From positions 47,555 through 111,554 of the forward strand of contig CAIJGA010000010.1 in assembly GCA_903820085.1 (NCBI GenBank): DNA of 64,000 bases, given 5' to 3'. Positions 1 through 7,477 of the stretch are shown piece after piece (position 1 is the first letter of the stretch; each line of letters opens with the position of its first letter). The position numbers and the translations under genes were made by a program. Below the pieces are notes generated by a model that was not told the DNA's origin, searched no databases, and worked only from the letters and a program-made list of their open reading frames with translations. Origin of the DNA: an uncultured Chlorobiaceae bacterium. GTDB taxonomy: Bacteria; Bacteroidota; Chlorobiia; Chlorobiales; Chlorobiaceae.

Positions 1-974
1 AGTGCACCAAAAATGCTTGATGTTGCGCAGTTTGTGATCAGGAACGGTTATGACGAACAGGATTTTCTTGAAAAGCTGGTTGAACATTTGAGGAATTTTC
101 TCGTGGTGCAGAATCTCGGTTCTACCCGTCTGGTAGAACGTCCCGATGCGATCCGAGAGCGCTATTTGCGCGATGCCGCAAATTTTTCTCCTTTTGCGGT
201 CATGCAGATGGTTGATTTTCTTCTGATGACCCAGAAAGAGCTGAAGTTCCAGTTTGAATACCAGTTTCGTTTTGAGCTTGCGCTTCTCAAGCTGATTGAC
301 ATTGTGCACACCGTTCCTGTGGTAGCCTTGCCTGCGGAACCACAGCCTCAATTGCAGGCTCAAAAAAAAAAGCACCTGACCAGCCACTGAAAAAGCAGCC
401 GGTTTCCGTTGCGCCGGTTTCTGCTCCATCACCAGCATCTTCGCCTGAACCAGTTGCAGCAAAGAAGCCCGAAAGCAGTAAGCTTGATTTGGGTTCATGG
501 CAAAAAAAGCTCTCAAGTTTTGCCTCAAACCCTGCTTCGAAGCAGCATCTGCTCAATGCTTCGTTTGAAACCGTGCATCCTGATGGTGCAGGGACTCACG
601 GTCCTGTTGCCGATCTTGCTGCGCTCAAGGTTGAATGGCACCAGTTTGTTGAGCATGTGGCCAGAAAAACCCAAAGCTTAATGGCAACGCATCTGCAATC
701 TTGCGAACTTGTTGCCTGCAGCCCCGGCGGAGTGCTCGACCTGGCCTGTTGCCGAAAGTTTTCCTATGAGGAGCTTCAGCAGGAACGGGCGGTGCTTCAG
801 CAGGAAATTTCAGAGTTTTATGCCTTGCCGCTCCAGCTTCGTGTTTTTTATGATGCAGAAAAAGATGCCTGTACCAGAGAAAAGACCGTCTTTACCCTTT
901 TTCAGGAACTTTCACAAACCAATGAGGTTATCCGATTTCTTGTCACGGAGTTCGGCGGGGAGCTTGTCTATTGA
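1..974 (+). CDS. dnaX: DNA polymerase III gamma/tau subunit, 3' part, with -1 frameshift
   Basis: C-terminal part of the clamp-loader ATPase DnaX; the gene enters from the left edge in the frame of base 1. The zero frame encodes a DnaX domain III-like helical region (start to about base 330) and stops at 388-390, shortly after an A10 run at 362-371. The -1 frame is open from the same run to the stop at 972-974. It encodes a Pro/Ala/Ser-rich linker and then a helical tail like the tau-specific region that contacts polymerase and helicase. This is the gamma/tau arrangement, but with the short product in the zero frame. A homopolymer sequencing error is the alternative. The dnaX identity rests on this fold pattern and architecture, because the ATPase motifs lie outside the window. 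Confidence 0.8.
361..390 (+). other. Putative dnaX slippage site (A10 run) and gamma stop codon
   Basis: A C followed by ten A and then G (361-372) is read in the zero frame as CAA AAA AAA AAG, with a TGA six codons later (388-390). A -1 ribosomal slip, or one extra A in the mRNA, joins the upstream frame to the downstream tau-like frame. No clear stimulatory hairpin was seen just downstream, so RNA polymerase slippage is at least as plausible as an E. coli-type ribosomal frameshift. Confidence 0.65.
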
Positions 975-979
975 GGACG

Positions 980-997
980 CCAGGCAGCCCTGGTTTT
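980..997 (+). terminator. Weak putative terminator after dnaX
   Basis: A 5-bp stem CCAGG/CCTGG (980-984, 989-993) with a 4-nt loop is followed by TTTT, just after the dnaX stop. It is short, so an attenuating or chance hairpin cannot be excluded. Confidence 0.35.
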
Positions 998-1074
998 AAA
1001 AATGAGAAAAATTTCTTCATATTCATGGTTTTACGTTTTACCAACTTCTCTATACAAAGGACGATAGGCATATT

Positions 1075-2895
1075 ATGAGTAAAGCTGCTGGGAGCACGCA
1101 GGCTCTGAAAAACCGGTTCCGCTCTGATTATTGCGGATTGCTCTGTCCGGAGCGTGAGCATGGCTCCGTCAGGCTTGCCGGTTGGGTTCATAGAAAACGG
1201 GATCACGGCGGGTTGATATTTATTGATCTGAGAGACCATACCGGCCTTTGCCAGCTCGTCATCCAGCCCGAGCAGCAGGAGCTCTTCGCAAAAGCGGAGC
1301 AACTGCATCTGGAATCCGTTATCTGCATTGAGGGTACTGTTGTTCGGCGTGCTCCCGGTGCCATCAACCCCCGGCTGGCCTCAGGTGAAATTGAGGTGGT
1401 TGTCAGCCAGATTGCCGTTGAAAGCAATGCGTACACCTTGCCCTTTCCGGTGGCTGACGAAGTGCCGACTTCGGAAGAGCTTCGCCTGAAATATCGCTTT
1501 ATCGACCTGCGCCGTGAAAAAATTCATGAAAATATCATTTTTCGCAGCCGTCTGACTGCAGCCGTCCGCCGCTATCTTGAAGAGCAGGATTTTATTGAAA
1601 TACAGACTCCGATTCTTACTTCCAGCTCGCCTGAGGGAGCACGTGACTTTCTGGTTCCAAGCCGCCTTCATCCGGGTAAATTCTATGCACTGCCCCAGGC
1701 ACCCCAGCAGTTCAAGCAGCTTCTCATGGTATCAGGTTTTCCCCGCTATTTCCAGATAGCCCCCTGTTTCCGTGATGAAGATGCCCGAGCCGACCGCAGC
1801 CCCGGTGAGTTTTATCAGCTCGATATGGAGATGGCCTTTATTGAGCAGAACGATCTCTTTGCTATCCTTGAAGGGATGATTGAGCACCTTACCCGTACCA
1901 TGTCGCACAAGCGAATAGCACAGTTTCCCTTCCCGAGGATCAGCTATAAAGAGGTGATGAACCGCTTTGGCACCGATAAACCCGATCTGAGAATTCCGCT
2001 TGAAATCAGTGATGTTACTCCGCTCTTTGTGGGTTCAGCTTTCAAGGTTTTTGCAAACAGTACGGTTTCGGGTTCCTGTGTCAAAGCGCTTGTCCTGAAG
2101 GGGCGCGGCAATGAATCAAGGCTGTTTTATGACAAGGCAGAAAAACGGGCAAAAGAGCTTGGTTCCGGTGGCCTTGCCTATATCCAGTTCAGGGAGGAAG
2201 GGCCAAAAGGGCCGGTTGTCAAGTTTTTGTCCGAAGCTGATCTCTCCACCCTCAAAGAGCACCTTTGCCTTGAGAACGGCGATGTGGTCTTTTTCGGAGC
2301 AGGGAAGTGGGAAGCGACCTGCAAGATCATGGGCGGCATGAGAACCTACTTTGGTGAACTCTTTGCGCTCGACAAAGACGAGCTCTCTTTCTGCTGGATC
2401 GTTGATTTTCCGATGTTCGAGTACAACGAGGAGGCAAAGAAGATTGACTTTTCACACAATCCATTCTCCATGCCGCAGGGTGAGATGGATGCGCTCGAAA
2501 CCATGGAGCCTCTGGATATTTTGGCCTACCAGTACGACATTGTTTGTAACGGGATTGAACTTTCAAGCGGCGCCATCCGCAACCACAAGCCGGAGATCAT
2601 GTACAAGGCCTTTGGTATTGCCGGATACGAAAAAGAAGAGGTTGATGCACGCTTTGGCCACATGATCGAGGCCTTCAAGCTTGGCGCGCCGCCTCACGGA
2701 GGTATTGCTCCCGGCCTTGACCGTCTGGTCATGATCCTCTGTGACGAGCAGAACATCCGTGAGGTTATTGCCTTCCCGATGAACCAGCAGGCGCAGGATC
2801 TGATGATGGGCTCTCCTTCGGAAGTGACGCCGGTTCAGCTCAAGGAGTTGCATCTGAAGATTGAGCTGCCGAAAAAGCTGGAAGAGAAGAAGTGA
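1075..2895 (+). CDS. aspS: Aspartyl-tRNA synthetase, predicted non-discriminating type
   Basis: Class IIb synthetase charging tRNA with Asp in the cytoplasm. At 606 aa it is the normal bacterial length. It has an N-terminal OB-fold anticodon domain (about residues 15-125), class II motif 2 (FRDED, about 231) and motif 3 (GLDRL, about 545), with the bacterial GAD insertion between them. The anticodon-domain segment KRDHGG carries His44 where discriminating enzymes such as E. coli's have Leu; His here is known from non-discriminating enzymes that also charge tRNA-Asn. If so, a GatCAB amidotransferase outside the window would finish Asn-tRNA. A strong terminator follows directly. Identity is secure; the tRNA specificity is inferred from one residue. 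Confidence 0.97.
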   Translation: MSKAAGSTQALKNRFRSDYCGLLCPEREHGSVRLAGWVHRKRDHGGLIFIDLRDHTGLCQLVIQPEQQELFAKAEQLHLESVICIEGTVVRRAPGAINPRLASGEIEVVVSQIAVESNAYTLPFPVADEVPTSEELRLKYRFIDLRREKIHENIIFRSRLTAAVRRYLEEQDFIEIQTPILTSSSPEGARDFLVPSRLHPGKFYALPQAPQQFKQLLMVSGFPRYFQIAPCFRDEDARADRSPGEFYQLDMEMAFIEQNDLFAILEGMIEHLTRTMSHKRIAQFPFPRISYKEVMNRFGTDKPDLRIPLEISDVTPLFVGSAFKVFANSTVSGSCVKALVLKGRGNESRLFYDKAEKRAKELGSGGLAYIQFREEGPKGPVVKFLSEADLSTLKEHLCLENGDVVFFGAGKWEATCKIMGGMRTYFGELFALDKDELSFCWIVDFPMFEYNEEAKKIDFSHNPFSMPQGEMDALETMEPLDILAYQYDIVCNGIELSSGAIRNHKPEIMYKAFGIAGYEKEEVDARFGHMIEAFKLGAPPHGGIAPGLDRLVMILCDEQNIREVIAFPMNQQAQDLMMGSPSEVTPVQLKELHLKIELPKKLEEKK

Positions 2896-2899
2896 ATTC

Positions 2900-2939
2900 A
2901 AAACAAAAGAGTCTGATGGTTTCAGACTCTTTTGTTTTT
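2900..2939 (+). terminator. Rho-independent terminator of aspS
   Basis: Perfect inverted repeat CAAAAGAGTCTGA/TCAGACTCTTTTG (2904-2916, 2922-2934) with a 5-nt loop, extended by an A-tract on the left and a T-tract on the right, starting a few bases after the aspS stop. The A/T flanks may let it act in both directions. Confidence 0.85.
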
Positions 2940-2981
2940 GGGCTTGAAAATGCATTTCTCGTTCTTCAACGGTGATATTGT

Positions 2982-3263
2982 GTGGTTTTTATTGAGGTCT
3001 TCACTGGAGAGAATGAGGGGAGCCTGGAGTCTTCAGAACAACAATACAAAGAGAAGCTGAGAGATATCGGCGAGTTCCCTTACGGTGGTTTTGTTCCTGA
3101 TGAGGCTATTAAACTTGGGTTACAGGGAATTCGCGAGAGACTGGTTGGGCAAACCAGAGTCGTCTATGAGGTTGGTGCGCAGGATATTGATGTCCATATG
3201 TTCGCCTCTGCCCGTCGGGATTTTATGACCATGCTTACTGACAGATTGCTAAAAGGCGAATAA
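2982..3263 (+). CDS. ParE/RelE-family toxin-like protein, probably N-terminally truncated
   Basis: A 93-aa ORF with a GTG start. From about residue 27 it follows the ParE/RelE pattern: a helix ending in EFP, a Gly/Pro turn, then strands with IRERLVG and RVVYEV, and a C-terminal ASARRD. The N-terminal strand and first helix usual in a toxin of 100 aa or more are missing or unlike the family, and no antitoxin gene lies on either side. I read it as a decayed or solitary toxin. Codon use looks coding, but function is doubtful. Confidence 0.5.
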   Translation: MVFIEVFTGENEGSLESSEQQYKEKLRDIGEFPYGGFVPDEAIKLGLQGIRERLVGQTRVVYEVGAQDIDVHMFASARRDFMTMLTDRLLKGE

Positions 3264-3315
3264 GAGCAAGATTATTCACCTTATATATGTACGGCAACTG
3301 GTAAGCCAATAACCA

Positions 3316-4725
3316 TCAGTAATAGTACTCCGGAGAGAGTTTGCTGGTGAAGCGGTTCATGGCGTAGTTGGCGAGCCAGACCCAGTTCAGCGGTTTGCCT
3401 GCCATGCGCTGCATGATGGCGCGTCCCTTATAGACCTCTTTCTGGAGCTTGACAAAGTTTGAAAGCAGTTTTTCGCCGGTCATGTTGGTCGGCTCAAACA
3501 TGTAGTGGTAGGTGTCGTATTTGTCCCAGTCGAAGTGGCGGATGCGGGGCTTCATCTCGTCGAAATAGGGGGTTCCGGGAAATGGGGTGACAAGCGAGAA
3601 GACTGGGAACTCGATCTTGTTTTTCATGATGAAGTCGTAGGTGAGCTGGAAGCTCTCTTCGGTGTCGTTGTCGAAGCCGAACATGAAATATCCCTGGATG
3701 GCAATTCCGTTCTTGTGCAGGTTGCCCACAACAGTTTCATAGTTGCCCAGGCGGTTTGATCCTTTATGCAGGGTTTTGAGAGTCTCCGGGTTAAGCGATT
3801 CAAACCCAATGCTCAGGAGGTCGCAGCCTGAACGTCCTGCCAGTTCGGCAACTTCAGGCTTGTCGAGAAAGTTCATGGAGATATTGGCGTTCCAGTGAAC
3901 GCCGAGCTTGGCCATCTCTTCGAGCAAGGTCATGAAGTATTGTGGCCGGAAGCTGATATTGTCGTCCATGAAGGAAAAATTGACATTTTCCTTACCTACC
4001 CGCTGCTGGTGGTAGCGCATCTCCTCAAGCACCAGATCAAGCTCGCGATAACGGTAGTTTTTGCCGTAAATGGTTGGTGTTGTGCAGAAGTTGCATCCTA
4101 CCGGGCATCCTTTTGTTGCCAGAATAGGGATGCGGGAACTGTATTTTTTTGAGTTTTTTGTTGAAAGTGCGTAGCTGAAATCGGGCCGTTGCATATCACT
4201 CATCGGTTTGAGTTCCTTTGCCCGGTAGACGCCTTGCATATGGCCTTTCAGGACATCCGTGGCCAGTTCAGTCCAGATGGACTCGATTTCACCATAGACC
4301 ACGCTGGTACAGTGCTGTGAGGCCTCGTCGTGCAGCATGGTGGGATGAACGCCACCGAGGATAACGATTTTTCCCTGGCGAAGGGCTGCGTCGCCTATAT
4401 GGTATGCTTTAGAGGCGTTGAGTGTGCGTGAGGTAATGGCGATAACGTCAAATCCTGAAAAATCTTCAGGTACCTTGTCGCCAAGGCGCTCGTCAATAAA
4501 GGTGACATCAAAAAGCTTTCCTACGAGGGTTGCAACCATAATCAGGTTTAACGGCATACTGACCGTACCGGAGTCCACCATCATGCTGGTATTGCTTACG
4601 GGCTGGATAAGCAGCCATTTCTTGCGTGATTTTTGCTGTGCAGCAAGCTGATGAAGGAGTTCCTCAGAAAAATCCGAGGTGGGGCCAAGCGGTGAGACGA
4701 GAGTTTCTGATTGTAAGATTTGCAT
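3316..4725 (-). CDS. B12-binding radical SAM protein, BchE/BchQ/BchR-like
   Basis: Cobalamin-dependent radical SAM enzyme of 469 aa. The N-terminal B12-binding Rossmann domain (about 35-170) includes GGVHPTM. The SAM domain carries the iron-sulfur motif CPVGCNFC (CxxxCxxC, about residue 205), and the C-terminal region resembles that of the BchE/P-methylase group. In green sulfur bacteria this family includes BchQ and BchR, which methylate C-8 and C-12 substituents of bacteriochlorophyll c/d/e, and BchE (ring E cyclase). It may be one of these, but hopanoid or unassigned paralogues look alike. It stands alone, between a toxin remnant and a thioesterase on the same strand. Family certain, substrate not. 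Confidence 0.85.
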   Translation of the reverse strand: MQILQSETLVSPLGPTSDFSEELLHQLAAQQKSRKKWLLIQPVSNTSMMVDSGTVSMPLNLIMVATLVGKLFDVTFIDERLGDKVPEDFSGFDVIAITSRTLNASKAYHIGDAALRQGKIVILGGVHPTMLHDEASQHCTSVVYGEIESIWTELATDVLKGHMQGVYRAKELKPMSDMQRPDFSYALSTKNSKKYSSRIPILATKGCPVGCNFCTTPTIYGKNYRYRELDLVLEEMRYHQQRVGKENVNFSFMDDNISFRPQYFMTLLEEMAKLGVHWNANISMNFLDKPEVAELAGRSGCDLLSIGFESLNPETLKTLHKGSNRLGNYETVVGNLHKNGIAIQGYFMFGFDNDTEESFQLTYDFIMKNKIEFPVFSLVTPFPGTPYFDEMKPRIRHFDWDKYDTYHYMFEPTNMTGEKLLSNFVKLQKEVYKGRAIMQRMAGKPLNWVWLANYAMNRFTSKLSPEYYY

Positions 4726-4824
4726 ACCCTGAAATCTGCAATAAATGTTAAAAACTTCTGCGACGGTAAAAAATTTCTAATGAGAATCAATGAAGGTATG
4801 AAAAAAAACAACAAGCATCCGGCT

Positions 4825-5277
4825 TTATCCGGGGAGCTGAGCTTTTTTCAGGACAGCCACGGTAAAGCGGCTGATGCAGGTTAGTTTACCCTCTTCATTT
4901 CTCACCTTGATATCCCAGACCTGCGAGCTTTTTCCAAGATGCAGGGGAGTTGCCGTTGCATAGACAAAACCGGTTCTTACCGGCCGGATATGGTTGGCAT
5001 TGATTTCCTGGCCAACAATGTAATAGGTGTCACGGTCAACGCAATAGGAGGCGGCAATACTTCCGACGGTTTCAGCAAGAGCCAGGGAAGCGCCCCCGTG
5101 AAGAATACCGATACGCTGGATGGTGCGATGGTCGACGGGCATTTTGGCTGTCATGAAATCAAGACCGATTTCGGTCATTTCAATGCCAAGATGACGGGCC
5201 ATCTGGCCATCAATGATTTGTGTGGTGTTGATCTCTTCAATGGTGACGGGAGCAAAAAAAACAGAGGTCTGAATCAT
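4825..5277 (-). CDS. Hotdog-fold acyl-CoA thioesterase (PaaI/MenI-like)
   Basis: A 150-aa single hotdog domain hydrolysing acyl- or aroyl-CoA. Visible are the PaaI-type core HGGASLALAETVGS (Glu as the likely catalytic base, after a His-Gly-Gly turn) and the later strand NHIRP. The nearest functional model is MenI, 1,4-dihydroxy-2-naphthoyl-CoA hydrolase of menaquinone synthesis, a pathway these bacteria have; a phenylacetate-type or general thioesterase is also possible. The ATG at 5277 is chosen because the open frame upstream runs into the tRNA-Gly gene. Confidence 0.82.
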   Translation of the reverse strand: MIQTSVFFAPVTIEEINTTQIIDGQMARHLGIEMTEIGLDFMTAKMPVDHRTIQRIGILHGGASLALAETVGSIAASYCVDRDTYYIVGQEINANHIRPVRTGFVYATATPLHLGKSSQVWDIKVRNEEGKLTCISRFTVAVLKKAQLPG

Positions 5278-5322
5278 AAGCGGCACCTTGAAAAAGAAAT
5301 TAAGTTGAATCCACTGAAGTCG

Positions 5323-5395
5323 AGCGGGTGACGAGATTCGAACTCGCGACATTTTGCTTGGGAAGCAAACACTCTACCAACTGAGTTACACCCGC
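5323..5395 (-). tRNA. tRNA-Gly (CCC)
   Basis: Full cloverleaf on the minus strand: acceptor GCGGGTG/CACCCGC, D arm, anticodon stem TTTGC/GCAAA with loop TTCCCAA (anticodon CCC), T arm with GTTCGAATC. Discriminator U; the 3' CCA is not encoded. Confidence 0.95.
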
Positions 5396-5402
5396 TTATC
5401 AA

Positions 5403-5479
5403 TGGTGGTGAGAGAGGGAGTTGAACCCTCGACCTCAGGGTTATGAATCCTGTGCTCTAACCAACTGAGCTACCTCACC
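5403..5479 (-). tRNA. tRNA-Met (CAT), elongator type (or Ile2)
   Basis: Full cloverleaf on the minus strand with acceptor GGTGAGG/TCTCACC, discriminator A and encoded CCA. The anticodon loop is TTCATAA. The anticodon stem CAGGA/CCCTG has an A-C opposition at 31-39, and the acceptor pairs at 1-72, so it is not the initiator (a separate initiator tRNA is at 52417). A tRNA-Ile2 with lysidine-modified CAT cannot be excluded by eye. Confidence 0.9.
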
Positions 5480-5561
5480 ATTTTTACCGGCTGAAAATAT
5501 ACTATAGGCTTCAGGAAAAAGCAAGCAGAGAAGAGCTTTTATTTGTTCTTTTTTCGCAGTG

Positions 5562-6296
5562 TTAACTCCGTGCTGATATCTGGCTGAAAATTGCTTCGGC
5601 AACAGGAATATCCTCCGGAGTCGTGATCTTGATATTGTGATAACCGGTTTCAAAAATTTTAACAGGTTGTTCCGGAAAAAAACGTTCCACCAATGCGGCA
5701 TCATCGGTTGCATACCAGCCTTCAAGTTCAGCCTGCTGATGTGCCTGGATCAGCAATGCGCTTCGAAAACCCTGTGGTGTCTGTACCTGGAGAAGCTTGC
5801 TGCGATCAAGGGTTTCACCAAAAAATTCAGGATTTTCTCCGATATATTTGATGGTATCTTTTGGCCTGTTTGCCGGCACACAGGCGCCGTGCAGCATTGC
5901 AAGGCGCGAAATCTCATCGATCTGATCAGGAGTGATGAAGGGTCGGGCTCCGTCATGGACCAGAATCGTCTCTGGCAGACAGCTGCTGGCGGAGCGTCTT
6001 TCCTGCTCTATAGCCTTGATGCAGTTGTAAATCGAATCCTGACGTTCCTTGCCACCCTCGACAATGGCTTTCAGCTTGCTGAAGCCAAAGGCCGCGGCCA
6101 TTTCCTCAAGAATTTCGATGTTCTCCAGCCTGGTTGCAACATAGATAGCTCCGACGGAGGATGCCATCTGAAAGGCTTTCAAGGTATGATAGACAACCGG
6201 AAACCCGCCGATTTCAAGCAACTGTTTGCTTTCGCCCTCCTTGAGCTGCATCCGTTTTCCGATACCGCTTGCGGCAATAATGGCTATGGCATTCAT
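5562..6296 (-). CDS. ispD: 2-C-methyl-D-erythritol 4-phosphate cytidylyltransferase
   Basis: IspD joins CTP to MEP in the non-mevalonate isoprenoid pathway, which supplies the carotenoid, quinone and bacteriochlorophyll tails of a phototroph. At 244 aa it is slightly longer than most IspD. The N-terminal nucleotide-binding loop IAASGIGKRM, the central HDGARPFI, the QTPQGF motif and the C-terminal TDDAALVE are all present. It lies 22 nt downstream of queA on the same strand and is probably co-transcribed; the two tRNAs follow. Confidence 0.95.
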   Translation of the reverse strand: MNAIAIIAASGIGKRMQLKEGESKQLLEIGGFPVVYHTLKAFQMASSVGAIYVATRLENIEILEEMAAAFGFSKLKAIVEGGKERQDSIYNCIKAIEQERRSASSCLPETILVHDGARPFITPDQIDEISRLAMLHGACVPANRPKDTIKYIGENPEFFGETLDRSKLLQVQTPQGFRSALLIQAHQQAELEGWYATDDAALVERFFPEQPVKIFETGYHNIKITTPEDIPVAEAIFSQISARS

Positions 6297-6318
6297 AGGA
6301 GGTCAATTATACCGGGGA

Positions 6319-7359
6319 TTAATGGATAAACATGGCATCTCCATAGGCTAGAAACTGGTAATCGTCCTTGAGTGCGGTTTTATACGCTTCCATGAGCAGC
6401 CGGTGCTCTGCAAAGGCACTGACAGCCATCAGCAGTGTGGTTTCAGGCTGCTGGAAATTGGTCAGAAGAGCATCAACAACCTTGAACTGGTAGGGAGGAT
6501 AGATAAACTTGTCTGTCCAGCCTCTTCCGAATTTTATTTTTCCGTCCACAGTGGCATTGGCCTCAAGCACACGAAGGGTTGTTGTTCCGATGGCAATAAT
6601 CCGACCTGTTTTATTGACCTTGGTCTCATTGATCTCCATGGCTGTCTGGTAAGGAATATTGAAATATTCCGAATCCATCTTGTGTTTGGAGACATCCTCA
6701 ACCTCAATGGCATTGAAGGTGCTCAGGCTTGGATGGAGGGTGATGGGCAGGATTTTTACCCCGATTTTCTGGATTTTCTGCAAGATCGGCATGGTGAAAT
6801 GCAATCCTGCCATAGGAGCCACAACGGCACCGGTTTCGGAAGCATAGACCGTCTGATAGTCCTCCTTGTCCGATTCACGGGGCGGGCGGGCGAAATAGGG
6901 TGGAAGGGGAATATTGCCGATTCTTTCGACCAAACTGAAAACATCGATATCCGGATTGAGGAACCGGATGGTTCTGCCACGGGAAGTGGTGTTATCAACG
7001 ACTTCAGCAACCACATCCTCATCAAAGTAGATCTTGTTGCCTACCCGTACCTTTCGGGCAGGATCGACCAGAACATCCCACAAGCCAGCCTCTTTATTGA
7101 GTACCCTAAGCAGAAAAACCTCGATTTTTGCATCAGTTTTTTCTTTCTGGCCAAAGATTTTGGCTGGGAAAACCCGGCTGTTGTTTAAAACAAGCAGATC
7201 TCCTTTTTTGAAATAGGAGACGATATCTTCGAAGGATTTATGTTCAATATCTTTTTTTCGACGGTTCAGTACCATCATCTTGCATTTGCCCCTGAGCGAA
7301 GCGGGCTCATCGGCTATTTTTGTTTTAGGTAAGGTATATCGAAAGTTGGACAGGCGCAT
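6319..7359 (-). CDS. queA: S-adenosylmethionine:tRNA ribosyltransferase-isomerase
   Basis: Transfers and isomerises the ribosyl moiety of SAM onto preQ1 in tRNA, giving epoxyqueuosine at the wobble base of GUN anticodons. About 346 aa, the usual length. Family signatures include the N-terminal FRYTLPKTKIA, FPAKIFGQK, the central GAVVAPMAGLHFT and the C-terminal LLTNFQQPETTLL. The frame is open upstream to a TTG at 7371, but the ATG at 7359 gives the normal N-terminus. First gene of a probable queA-ispD unit. Confidence 0.96.
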   Translation of the reverse strand: MRLSNFRYTLPKTKIADEPASLRGKCKMMVLNRRKKDIEHKSFEDIVSYFKKGDLLVLNNSRVFPAKIFGQKEKTDAKIEVFLLRVLNKEAGLWDVLVDPARKVRVGNKIYFDEDVVAEVVDNTTSRGRTIRFLNPDIDVFSLVERIGNIPLPPYFARPPRESDKEDYQTVYASETGAVVAPMAGLHFTMPILQKIQKIGVKILPITLHPSLSTFNAIEVEDVSKHKMDSEYFNIPYQTAMEINETKVNKTGRIIAIGTTTLRVLEANATVDGKIKFGRGWTDKFIYPPYQFKVVDALLTNFQQPETTLLMAVSAFAEHRLLMEAYKTALKDDYQFLAYGDAMFIH

Positions 7360-7416
7360 AGCAGTCTTCAATAAGTCAACAAAGGATCAAAAAAAATACA
7401 GGAATAATAACAATAG

Positions 7417-7466
7417 CAATATAACGCAGGAAGCCGGTCTTGATACCAGCTTCCTGCGTTATATTG
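7417..7466 (-). terminator. Long hairpin terminator after the GH65 gene
   Basis: Perfect 18-bp inverted repeat (7417-7434, 7449-7466; GC core GCAGGAAGC/GCTTCCTGC) with a 14-nt loop, beginning 12 nt past the GH65 stop. The plus-strand side ends in GTTCTTTTTT and the minus-strand side in a T-rich stretch, so it may terminate in either direction; on position it should serve the minus-strand GH65 gene. Confidence 0.75.
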
Positions 7467-7477
7467 GTTCTTTTTTC

